From contig CM022676.1 of assembly GCA_012295275.1 (NCBI GenBank), positions 5,441,187 to 5,496,186 of the forward strand: a DNA stretch of 55,000 bases. The letters run 5' to 3'. The notes beneath the pieces were generated by a model, which saw only the letters and a list, made by a program, of their open reading frames with translations, made no database searches and was not told the DNA's origin. The position numbers and the translations under genes were made by a program. This stretch comes from Chrysomallon squamiferum (Eukaryota; Mollusca; Gastropoda; Neomphalida; Peltospiridae). Shown piece after piece: positions 44,612 to 55,000 of this stretch; position 1 is the stretch's first letter; every line of letters starts with the position of its first letter.

Positions 44612-45050
44612 ACAAATAAACAAATAAACAAACAAATAAATAAATAAATAAATAAATATCAATGAGATTAAGTAAAAATAGAAATATAAAAACAAAAAAT
44701 TCTCATGATAGTAATAATAATAACAGACAACAACAACAACAACAACAATAATTTTACTGTTTTTTGTCCAAAAGAATAAAAAATATATATATATTTGTAA
44801 AGAGATATATATTAAAAATGTTTTATTTTTAAAAATATTTATCAGTTGTAGTCAGAATCCCAAATTTTTTACAATCTTTAACTCAATTCGTATTACTCTT
44901 AAATCAACAGTCTAAATCCAGAAATTTAAAAAAAAAAAAAAAAAAAAAAAATTAAATATTAATCTTATTCTTTCCTGCATTTCTCAAATATTTTAAACGT
45001 TTTTAAAAAAATTTTTAAAAATTGTTTTAGGATAACAAAACACAATTCTA
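41229..45050. other. Region after POLR2H exon 3, no gene recognised
   Basis: TG/TA-rich tracts lie at about 41565-41590 and 41870-42170 (their Val/Cys/Tyr open frames are artefacts), then AT-rich DNA. A less AT-rich patch at 44110-44340 has no protein similarity that I recognise. (TAAA)n runs from 44450 to 44660 and an A-run lies at about 44929-44950. Confidence 0.6.
43020..44100. repeat. Degenerate tandem repeat, about 65-75 bp period, roughly 15 copies
   Basis: The phrases GTTAAATTTATCAGTTCCAT, TAACATTACCAAATATTCTA, AATTATTTATAGAC and AATTTCAAAACTGGAT recur in order across more than 1 kb. The copies nearest 44000 are most alike. No coding content. Confidence 0.85.
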
Positions 45051-45054
45051 AACC

Positions 45055-45760
45055 AGCTTCAGGATTAGCACCAATCGGCGACACGTTACCATAGCGACGG
45101 GGCTGGGATTTAATTGAGTCGAACAGTCGCTTTGCGCTAACGACTTACTTTAAGACGTGGATAAGTCGCATACTTGCAATCGCTTCACGTCCGTATATTC
45201 ACGAAAGAGGCTCCGCGGCATGTTTCCTAGCGACAGTGGGTCTGCGAGGGGGACACTCGCCCCATCGCGACGTTGCTAATCCCCGCACGACAAACTTCTT
45301 GACACTCGTGGAAAAAGCCGGTTTTAGCTTGTCGTCACCGTTTATAAAAATCGGAGGACGACGTCGACCGGAGGCACAAATTCTGTTTTGTTTTTCAGCC
45401 GCGAAGACACGAAACGTTCAGCGAGAGCTTGACATGCGTTGTGGCTGCCGATGTTGTGTGGTGATGGTGCGGGATGCCGTCACAGCGCACGAGTTAGCAA
45501 ATATTAATATGACAGCTGGAAACAAACAGTGCCACGAGAATTTGTTTTCACGCTTTTTTTCCGTTTGCTCGAAGCTCGCTCGCCGGCACGTATCTGTTGT
45601 TTGTTCTCGCTGATTACCTGCCCTTGTTTTAGGCGAAGAATTCATCGAAAGCTTTTTAAAGTCCCTCTTGTTTCTCCGGCGACATCATTTTGTCGAACAT
45701 CATCATCGTCAGTCACTGAAGGACAAGACAAGGAGAGGAGTCGTTTGTTAAAGGATTTTT
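45055..45760 (+). promoter_or_regulatory. CpG-rich island with CCAAT box and X-box-like motif, putative promoter
   Basis: This is by far the most CpG-rich stretch in the window (many CG within CGCGACG, GCTCCGCGG and CGGAGGACG contexts), set in very AT-rich DNA. It has CCAAT at about 45071-45075 and GTTACCATAGCGAC at 45085-45098, one or two changes from an RFX X-box. An open frame of 125 codons at 45236 lacks an ATG start, and an ATG-less frame on the other strand is shorter; neither is recognisable. It could be the promoter and 5' UTR of an unseen gene, or an unmethylated regulatory element within a long POLR2H intron. Confidence 0.45.
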
Positions 45761-48700
45761 TCTTCTTTCGTTTTTTTGTTTTTATTAATCTGTGGCGGAC
45801 ATTTTGTGTTTGAAGATGGTTGTGTTCAGTGTGGTTGTTGTTGTTGTCACAGAAAATAGGTGGTGTTGGACAAATTTATGTTTTTAAGACAGTTGTGTTG
45901 AAGACTGTGTTCCAGATTGCTGTTTTGGACTTCGTAATTTTGATCTGTTTGAAGTTTGCTTGTTGAATATTATAATAGAAAATGGAAAAAGTTATATTTT
46001 TAGATTTCTAATGATGTTGAATTCCTTTATTTTTTTAATTTTTATTATGTTTTCTTGTCTATTTTTATTTTTATATCCATTCTGATCACTTTTATATTTT
46101 ATCATTTTCAGCAATTTTTATGTCAGAATTTTGAATTTTTTTATTGTGTGTGTTCAACGTTTACTATTACTATTGGCTATGAACATTATGAATATTTTTA
46201 TGTTCAGTGTTTCTGTTACAAATGTTTTAATTAGGTTTTAAGTTGTGTATTTCTGCATTGAGTTACTTTTTTTATGTTCAATATTGTTACTTGTAATAGT
46301 GAATGGTAAATGATTGTTTTTGTTTTTTAAATTTAATTATTTATTTATTTTATTTATTTATTTATTTTTTTTTTTTGTTTCTTTATTTCTTTCTTTATTT
46401 ATTTATAATGTTGTTTTGAATATGTAATTACTCTGAGCTTGATAAGTTGAGTTTTACTTTAGTAAATGTTGCAGTATTATTTTGACCATTATTAATATGA
46501 ATATATTCTTTACATTTTTATGTTCGTCAGTATTAATTATAAGTTAAAATATTATTGTTTTTAATACTGCTTTGTTGAAAAATGAAAAAATGCTTGACAT
46601 TGTCATACAGAAGCCTTATAATCCTTAACACTTCTAACTGATACAATTTTAGCATTATATTCATCATTGCTATGTTAAATATGGCAATTACTGTGTTTAA
46701 GTTTGCTGTGGTGAATGTTCCTGTGTTAAACAGGGGGCGCTCTGAGTATTGTGCAGGACTTTTTGGTTTAAACAGAGAGCTGTATTGTTGTTTACACAAG
46801 TTTGTTTGACAAATTAACTCAGTTTTTTTTTTTTTGTGACATAGAGAAATACACTAGGAATGTTTTTAACCCAGAAAGCAGAGAGTTGTTAGTTTTGTAC
46901 AGTTTGGAAATTGTTAGTGTCGTTTTTAAAAAGTTTGGCTGCATGTGTTGTTGTGTGAAGTGTTTTGTTTTTAGGGTTATGATGAAGAAAAAGAGTCAAT
47001 TTTGAGAATTAATTTAAATTTTTTATTTTTTTGGGTGGGGTTAAATATGTTTGTACAGAAAATGTGATTTTTGTTTGTTTTTTTAAATAGTTAGTTTTTA
47101 ATTGTTTATTATTATTATTTTGTTTTAATGTTAATTTTATTTTTTCTAATTTAAAAAAAAAAAAAAAATTAAAATTTTTATTTTATTATTATTATTTTTT
47201 TAACGTGATTTTTTTTTAATTTAAAAAATATAATAATAAATTTTGATAATATAATTATAGTGTTAAAAATGTAACATCTAGTTTCGTTAATATATTTTTG
47301 TACCAAAAATTTATATTATAAAATTTATTCAGAATTTTCATTTTTACTTCTTTTCAAAATTTGTATATAAACCAGTTTTAAAAACTAATATTCAGTTTTT
47401 ATTAATACATTTTTTGCACATAAAATAATGGTTTAAAACATTTTTATAACCATGTATTTTTTAAATCCATTATAAAGCTTTATTTTTAAAAGTTTTGAAC
47501 AAGTTATTGTAATTTTTAAAAAATTTTGTTTATAGTTTTTTTTATTATTGTTAATTATTTGTCAATTTCTTTATTTTATTTCATAAATTTTATTTATATT
47601 ATTACTATTATTCTTATCATTTTTATTTATGTATATTCTTATTTTGAAAAATTAATAATTTGAAAAAATTGATAATAATACTTTTCATTATAAGTAAAAT
47701 AATTTATTGGCAGAGTTACATTCAAGAAAAGCAGCTGCAAAATGTAAAATATCTTTATGTAAAATATCTTTGTGTAAAATATCTTTGTGTAAAATGTCAC
47801 AGCTTGATGGATTAGAGGCAGGATTAAATAACATTTTTCTGTTCGAATTCTTTAAACAGTCAGTTCATTAAGGTCATGTAGACTCAGTCTTATTAAGCCT
47901 TTTTGTAATGTCTGTTCAAACAAGATTTTTGTAGACACAGTATTATGTAGTAATTTGTATTGAGGAGAATTTGCTTCTCTGTTCTGTTAGGTGTTTTTTT
48001 TCAAGTTAAATTTGAAAAATTAGTCTAATTAGATTTCATATAGATATAAAAATTATATAAATAATTCATAAAAAAAAAAAAAAAAAAAAAAAATGAATGT
48101 TTTAAGCTCAAGCTTATGTGAATTTTTGTATTGTGGTGAGACTTTTTTTACATATTATTTTTTATTTTGTTTTTTATTTTCATTTTTTTTCTGTTGGAAT
48201 TCTTTATTTAAAAACTTTAGTTAAGTCAGGTCTTGTATATTCAGTCTGTTATTAATTTCTGTTCAGTGAATCTTTTTAAAGAGGTCTTTTTTTTTCTTTT
48301 AACGTTATTTTATTTTTTTATTTTTTAATTTCTTTTAATTTTTATTATTATATATACATTCTTTTCTTGTTAAAATCTCTTTCATACAGACTCTTCACAA
48401 CATACTAAAAGTGTTTTAATTAGTCACTTAATGACTGCTTTCTGTGCACTAATGGTCAAAATAGAAAACAATTTTTGCCTCAGGGGTTTTGCATCAGAGA
48501 TAAATATTATTAACAAAAATGTCAATGTTCAGTTTGATTTATAACTTATTAAACTGCGCTGCATTCATCAACAAACTGAAGATGTTAATCACCACATTTT
48601 TGCTTAGACTCGTGTTATAGTTGTCATCATTAACAGAATATATTTGTTTAATTTTATCAATGAATTTTTTTATTTATTTATTTATTTATTTTTTTTTTGT

Positions 48701-49400
48701 CATAATTGTAAAGAAAGGAGTGGCTTACTATATTTTTACAGAATGAATTATTACTTGAGAACAAATCCAAGTTTGTTTAATGTTTTTGTTTCTTGATTAT
48801 ATTTTAATATGTGTGTTATAATTACTTCAGCTTAGTCAAATTCTGAAGAAAGAAATAGCCATAATTTCTCAAAATTGGAGGTATGAAATATTAATTAATA
48901 TCAAACCAAAGATTATTTTAATATGTGTTTACTTTTTTTTTAATTATCTTTATATTTAATTTGTATATTGGCAATTGCTTCAGCTTGGCAATGGTGAAAA
49001 TGTAAAGAAAGAAATGTCCACCATTATTAAAATTGATGGTATGTAGTATTTATTATCTGATAACATAAAACAAGTTTCTAGAATTTTCGTTTGATTGTCG
49101 TATTATCGTAACATCTTCTGGACAGAGGGCAAAATCTAAAGAACAAAGCAGCTGCAGGTTTTGTTTGTTTGTTTTGCTTTACCTTGGGTGTGTTCAGTAT
49201 TAACTGAAAGCAAAGACAAGTCTGTGTAAAAAGAGTGATTATGTTTTCAGTATGGGAAGTAAAATGTAGCTGTTTAGTTTTTCTTACTCACTGGCTTAAA
49301 ATCATCATTTCTTTAATTTGCTCTTTTGAAAATTCTTCAGTTTTTCATCATTTTTTTATTTTTTTTTTATTTCTTGGTGACAGTTTTCAAGGTATAGAAA
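45761..49400. other. T-rich, A-poor stretch with no recognised gene
   Basis: From just after the CpG island to about 49.4 kb the plus strand is strongly enriched in T over A, with TTTGTT, TTTTATTT and TTATTT phrases and few conserved-looking frames. Such skew can mark transcribed, untranslated sequence on the plus strand, but nothing more can be shown. An A-run of about 24 bases lies near 48069-48093. Confidence 0.45.
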
Positions 49401-49419
49401 GATTTTGTTGTCGTAGTTG

Positions 49420-50030
49420 TCTCTCTGATGGTGTTCATCAAGGTTTGAAAGATGTTGTTGTAGTCGTCGTCTGCTTGGCTGATGACGTTCATTGACGTTT
49501 GAACGATTTGGTCGATGTTGCCTCGTCAGTGATGTTCATCAGCTTTCAAAAGATGTCGATGCTGCTGTCTGTTTGATGATGTTGGTCAAGGTTTAAAAGA
49601 TGTCAATGCTGTTGTCTGTTTGACGATGTTGGTCAAGGTTTGAAAGATGTCGATGCTGTTGTCTGTTTGATGATGTTCATCAAGGTTTAAAGATGTCAAT
49701 GCTGTTGTTGGTTTGATGATGTTGGTCAAGGTTTGAAAGATGTCAGTGCTGTTGTCTGTTTGATGATGTTGGTCAAGGTTTGAAAGATGTCAATGCTGTT
49801 GTTGGTTTGATGATGTTGGTCAAGGTTTAAAGATGTCAGTGCTGTTGTCTGTTTGATGATGTTCATCAAGGTTTAAAGATGTCAGTGCTGTTGTCTGTTT
49901 GATGATGATGGTCAAGGTTTGAAAAATGTCAATGCTGTTGTCTGTTTGACAATGTTGGTCAAGGTTTGAAAAATGTCAATGCTGTTGTCTGTTTGATGAT
50001 GTTGGTCGAGGTTCAAAAGATGTCTGTGTC
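49420..50030. repeat. Minisatellite, about 55-60 bp period, about 10 copies
   Basis: Unit GATGTCAATGCTGTTGTCTG followed by TTTGATGATGTTGGTCAAGG and TTTGAAA, with copies differing by a few bases (TCAGTGCT or TCGATGCT; GTTCATCAAGG or GTTGGTCAAGG). The first copies (49420-49560) are the most diverged. Composition is clearly GC-richer than the flanks. No frame stays open across several units. Confidence 0.92.
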
Positions 50031-50189
50031 AGAGAGGGTGCCACCCTGTTTTCACAGTGACGCTGACATGTGAACACAGCTGGTGGTATCTTTTCAGGTG
50101 TAGACGATGCCAACGATGTCACAACTGATAAAAAAACTTTGATGATGATGGTGTCACCAGTGATGTTAATGTTTGGCTTAGGTATCCAT

Positions 50190-50390
50190 ACTGACAGTAA
50201 TGATATTAATATACCCTATCTGGTGTAGATGATGATAATAATGATATTAATATATCCTATCTGGTGTAGATGATGATAATAATGATATTAATATATCCTA
50301 TCTGGTGTAGATGATGATAATAATGATATTAATATATCTTTACTGGTGTAGATTATGATAATAATGATATTAATATATCTTACAGTGTAT
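50190..50390. repeat. Minisatellite, about 50 bp period, four copies
   Basis: Unit ATAATGATATTAATATATCC followed by TATCTGGTGTAGATGATGAT, nearly perfect in the middle copies. It starts about 160 bp after the preceding minisatellite. Confidence 0.93.
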
Positions 50391-51204
50391 ATTCTATAGT
50401 GATGTCCATACATGTGTATTTGTATGTTGTAGGTATGTGTATGTGTGTGTGTATACATACATGCTGTGAGTGTGTATTTTGTTTCTGTTTCAGTGCACAT
50501 ATTTGTGTGTGTGTGTATATGTATGTATGTAGGTATGGTGTGTATGTAAGGTGTCTGTACACATGTGTGTAATGTGTAAACATTCTTCAGTATTATAAAC
50601 AAAAATCAGTGCAATACGTAAAATTTTCAGCAATCTGGTGTGTGTGTGTGTGTGTGTGTGTGTTATAAAAGGTAAATTTTTTATTATTATAAATAAAAAT
50701 CAATGCAATTATTTCTGTTTTTGTTATCTATGGAAATAAATAATGTAATAAATTGTCATTGTATTCTTGTGTTTGATACCAACGGTCAAGTATTTAAGGA
50801 CTCAAGCTGATGGGACTTTTTGTAATTGTTAATGCTTTCATTAAAATGTGCATATTTTTTTTTAACATGGCCACAGAGTGGGACAGAGAGAGAATGAGAA
50901 AGAGATAGAGAGATGGGAGAAACAGAAAATGAGAACAAATAATTCAAGATAAAGGCGAAAGAGGTTGAGATAAAAAAAAGTTGAAAGGAAGAGGAGGTGG
51001 GAAAAGAGAGAGAGAGAGAAAGTATGAATGAAAGGAAAACAGAAAGTAGAGGAATTGTAAATAAAGAGAACTAGACAGAGCTATTTATAGATATAGATAA
51101 CAAGTGACTGGAGGATTGACACACCCAGAATGAAGTGAACCCAACTGTTTCTGATGTCTGTGAGTTAATAAAGTCATTGCGATCTAGTTGTTATTTCCTA
51201 AAAT

Positions 51205-51258
<54 letters not shown>

Positions 51259-51747
51259 AAAATAAATAAATAAATAAATATATATAGTAATAAATAAATA
51301 AATAAATATAATAAATAAATAAATATAGTAATAAATAAATAAATAAATAAATATAGTAAGTAAATCAATAAATATAGTAAATATAGTACAAAAATAAATA
51401 AGTAAATAAATAAATATATAAATAAAAATAGATCCAGTAAATGTATCCTTTATAATTATAATAAAGATTAGTGGTTTTTAAAAAAAAAATTCCATTTCAA
51501 TTTATTCGCTTGTTTATTCAAAATAGTAATTTCATTTTTATATTGGCTCTTTAAAAAAAATGTTTATAATCTACCAGCTGTAAAATATTAAACCTTTAAA
51601 TAAATTCTATAATCTGTCTTAATTTACTGTTTAGTTTCACTTTGTCTGGTTACAGACACACACACACATAGATACATAGATCCACACATACATACTTACA
51701 TATATATATATATATATATATATTCATACATACATATAAAACCTGTT

Positions 51748-51784
<37 letters not shown>

Positions 51785-52317
51785 ATACATATACACACAT
51801 GAACAAGTACAAACACACACACACACACAGAGACAAAGAAAATTAACACAAAATAAGTTCTTCCATATTATCAACGTTTTAAAACAAAATTTTACAATCT
51901 CTTGATATAAAGTATGAATATCATGACTGTATATAAATTCCCCATAATTTATTTATTTATTATCATTATTATTTTCATTATTATTACTATTATTATTATT
52001 ATTAATACTATTACTATTATTATTATTATTACTTTTATTACTATTATTATTATTAATACTATTATAATTATTATTATTAAATATATTTTTTTATACATAC
52101 ATACATATATCTATGTATATATCTAGATGATATGACATAAGCAAAAAAATAATACACAATAGAAGGCTTATTGTATCTGATATTTGATTGTTCATTTATT
52201 TTTAAATCTGATATTTGATTGTTCATTTATTTTTAAATCTGATGTTAGATTGGAATTTTATTATCTACTGTTAGCTGATAAGCTTGCTGGGTGTTGTGTG
52301 TTGTCACGGAATATTAC

Positions 52318-52380
52318 CTGGTTGTCAGTTCCTGAGAAAATCTGATTAACTTGAACAACTGCAGATACAACACACGCATA
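52318..52380 (-). other. Exon-like 63-nt segment on the minus strand
   Basis: Read on the minus strand, GTATATCAG|TATGCG to AACCAG|GTAATA bounds 21 in-frame codons, YACVVSAVVQVNQIFSGTDN followed by Q. The segment has non-repetitive composition, but it is short, unrecognised and has no partner exon. Confidence 0.2.
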
Positions 52381-52426
52381 CTGATATACAAAGTGACAGA
52401 GGTCACGTGCAGACACCCACACACAA

Positions 52427-52460
<34 letters not shown>

Positions 52461-52604
52461 ATCCATAGATATCCAAACAATGTTCATAAACAGACACATA
52501 CATGCATTTACCTTCATTCATTCAACCTTTTTCATACCTCAACCCTTTATGGGCAACACAATATGACCGATGACCCATTTTAAAAAAAAAATTCTGATTC
52601 AATA

Positions 52605-52850
52605 ATATCTAGGGTTACCATGGTTTGATCAGCTAAAGACAGAACAAAAGGAATCTATAATATTCACTGTGACGTGTCCCAATCCTATCTATACATTTTT
52701 GGGTTCATTCTTCCTTCCAAGTCAAGTAGAAATAAAAGCTAAAACATGCCCTCCCTCAATAATGATCCCACGGCCTCCGGAAAAAGGTTTGCGACCCCCT
52801 CTGGGGGTCACATCCCCCAGTTTGAAAACCTATGACCTAGACATTCATAT
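52605..52850. mobile_element. Possible remnant of a hAT-type DNA transposon
   Basis: The segment GCGACCCCCTCTGGGGGTCA followed by CATCCCCCAGTTTGAAAACC resembles the GGGGTCGC...CAGTTTGAGAACC terminal sequence common in hAT elements. It stands out as GC-rich from its surroundings. There is no transposase and no second end was identified. Confidence 0.35.
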
Positions 52851-53030
52851 AACCATACAAAGAAACACAGACACACACACGCACATATATATATACAGAC
52901 TTAATACACAGACGCAAATGGAAAAATTTATGAATTGAGGGATTTATAGGTAACTAATAGTAAAGATTGCATGCACACAAATAACAAAAATGAACTATTT
53001 ATAATCAATGAAATAAAAATTAAAACACAC

Positions 53031-53063
<33 letters not shown>

Positions 53064-55000
53064 CACACATTCAATGTGTATATGTTTGTTGCTTAGTTAG
53101 AAAGATCAGAATGATAACTTACAGGATCAAATCCATTTCTGTGCATCCATTTTGATTTTTACCAATCCAGCCAGTGCTCCTTGATTTTTATTTAATTGAA
53201 TGACAAAATGTTTGGTTTTTTTCCTGTCTATGGGAATATTCTTATAAAAGATTTATAAAAGTGAAATAAAATAAGAAATAAATAAAGCAAGTAAAATAAT
53301 AATAATAAAAAATTAAATTAAATTAAATTAAATTAAATTAAATAAAATTAAATAAAACACAAACAAATAAATAAAATATTAAATTAATAAAAAATAAATA
53401 AATGAATAGATAAATAAATTAATACATTAATTAATTAAAATTGACAAATTAATTAAAGTCAATAAATTAAACTAAAATAAACAAAAATTATCACACACCT
53501 TTGCCATCTAATAATCATTATACACACATACAATAAATTAAATCCAGGTATCACTACGTAAATATTTATTTCATCCGACATTAAGAATAAAAACAAAATA
53601 AAACAACTTAATGATCAGTAAATTACAAAAATGTCAGCAGTGACAACACTTAATACACGATATTAAGTTATGACACATGTGTCGCATACAGTCTGTAATT
53701 AATGGGTTAATTAAAATACTATTAATTGATAAGATGAAAGAAATATTTTAATTGAGATGTGTAATTGAGATTGACTGCTATGTGTTAACCAGAAATAATA
53801 ATAATGATTAAAAATATAGCAAATGTGACTGAAGTTGTAGTAGTTGTAGTAGTAGTAGTAATTAAAAATGTAATAATAGCAACTAAAGCAGTAGTAGTGG
53901 TTATGGTAGTAATTGTAGAGGTAGTACTAATTAAAAATATAGTAAATGTGACTGAAGTTGCAGTAGTAATTTAAAAGTAGTAATTAAAAATAATAATAGC
54001 TAAAGCAGTAGTAGTGGTTATAGTATTTGTAGTAGTACTAATTAAAAATATAGTAAATGTGACTGAGGTTGTAGTAGTAGTTGTTGTAGTAGTAGTAGTT
54101 TGTTGTAGTAATTAAAAATGAATGTAGTAGTAGTAGTGTTTTAGTAGTAAAAAAAATACAGAAGTTAAAATGTAGTATAGTGGTAGTAGTAGTAGTATTT
54201 GTTTTAGTGTAAAAATACAGAATGTCATGGTGAAAATACAGAAGTCATGGTGACAGTAGTAGTAGTAGTAGTAATAGTAGCAGTTTTAGAAGTACTAATA
54301 GCATGATATCTAACTTTTAGTATTGTTATTTATTATAAATATCATTATTTTTAGGTCATAAACACCTTTCATGCTATAATTTTTTATACTGATAATAATA
54401 TTAAAAATAATACAAAGTCATAATAATAAAAATGAAAAAAAAAAACACAAAAAAACAAACAAATTTTGCACTTTAAAAAAATCTTCCTACTTTCACTTTC
54501 ATTTTAACAATGAACTTTGACACATACCTTCATTATCATAACTATTTCGCTTTGCTTATCTATCATTATAAATAACAATTGCAGTGAACTTCGTTATAAA
54601 AACTTTTATCTCAGTTTTCCTGGTTCAGTTTTGTGGACTTTCGCCATTTGGTGCATATATATAAAACAAGTTAGATTCACTTATTTATCAGAACAATGTG
54701 GCGATTTTGAACAGAGATACAGTGTTAATGGGGGTTTTGCCCTGGACAGGCGTGCATGAACCACTGACAGTGATGTAAAGCATTTTGGATGCAGGTGTGT
54801 TTGGGGTTGGTGTGAGTATAAATTTGTTTTGTTTTGTTTTATTTTATTTTTATTTTTTTATTTTAGTTTTTTTTTATTTTATTATTATTTTATTTTATTA
54901 TTATTCTATTATTATTTTTATTTTATTTTGTTATTTTTTCAAAGGAGCCAGCTTTATGACAATGAAAAACAATTCAGTGGTTTTGTTAATGTAGGTGGTC

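Larger units (their letters stand above)
50391..54999. other. Terminal stretch: microsatellites and fragments, no recognised gene
   Basis: TG/TA tracts lie at 50400-50560, 50638-50662 and 51655-51840; AATA/AAATA tracts at 51205-51430; ATT at 51955-52080; (CA)n at 52428-52458 and 53033-53060. At 53808-54120 a repeat of about 120 bp (AAAAATATAGTAAATGTGAC, TGAAGTTGTAGTAGT) occurs three times, followed by GTA-rich sequence to 54290. An open frame at 54517-54759 is not recognised and its start is within AT-rich DNA. Confidence 0.6.

Noticed and set aside
44386-44695. Leu/Ile/Tyr/Phe-rich minus-strand frames resembling membrane segments
   Set aside because: They come from a (TAAA)n tetranucleotide repeat.
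45236-45613. 125-codon plus-strand frame in the CpG island
   Set aside because: No ATG at its start, no recognisable protein, and GC-rich DNA naturally lacks stops; treated as promoter or UTR.
49420-50390. Regular repeats considered as a CRISPR array
   Set aside because: Units are contiguous with no unique spacers, the genome is eukaryotic and there are no cas genes; they are minisatellites.
54517-54759. 80-codon frame near the window end
   Set aside because: No recognisable motif; its start lies in AT-rich low-complexity sequence and no splice context supports it.

Overview
This is a window of an AT-rich, microsatellite-dense animal nuclear genome. All recognisable genes are eukaryotic, split by GT-AG introns, and spaced by long non-coding stretches. 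Gene content, exon structure and repeat style suggest a marine invertebrate, most likely a lophotrochozoan such as a mollusc. The taxon is an inference; no single diagnostic sequence was seen.

Layout. 1-2.2 kb is upstream non-coding DNA with simple repeats. 2.23-6.48 kb (+) is a three-exon homologue of the ciliary protein CFAP68 (C11orf1). 9.16 kb (+) is an intact tRNA-Val(CAC). 12.87-22.61 kb (-) is a 12-exon membrane gamma-glutamyltransferase (GGT) whose third exon is frameshifted as assembled and whose C-terminus is short. 24.08-32.57 kb (+) is COG8, complete in 13 exons (842 codons), with a long [10 protein letters not shown]-repeat tail. 34.34-41.23 kb (+) is POLR2H (RPB8/RPABC3), exons 1-3; the last exon is not in the window. 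GGT and COG8 are head-to-head about 1.5 kb apart; COG8 and POLR2H are head-to-tail about 1.8 kb apart. From 41.2 kb to the end I found no recognisable coding gene, but there is a CpG-rich promoter-like island at 45.05-45.75 kb, two minisatellites and many microsatellites.

The genes are unrelated housekeeping and ciliary functions (Golgi tethering, RNA polymerase subunit, glutathione metabolism, axoneme), so there is no operon or pathway cluster. No CRISPR array, phage, plasmid or bacterial system is present.

The most unusual signal is that tandem arrays sit on splice junctions and carry the junction sequence. Four are clear: a triplicated CFAP68 exon-2 acceptor, the GGT exon-11 acceptor array, the GGT exon-8 donor array and the GGT exon-3 donor array. 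A weaker fifth case is the tract upstream of COG8 exon 5. Other notable items are a terminal-inverted-repeat element present twice in opposite orientations, an X-box palindrome in CFAP68 intron 1, and orphan exon-like segments inside POLR2H intron 1. All gene models come from reading splice sites and phase by eye.
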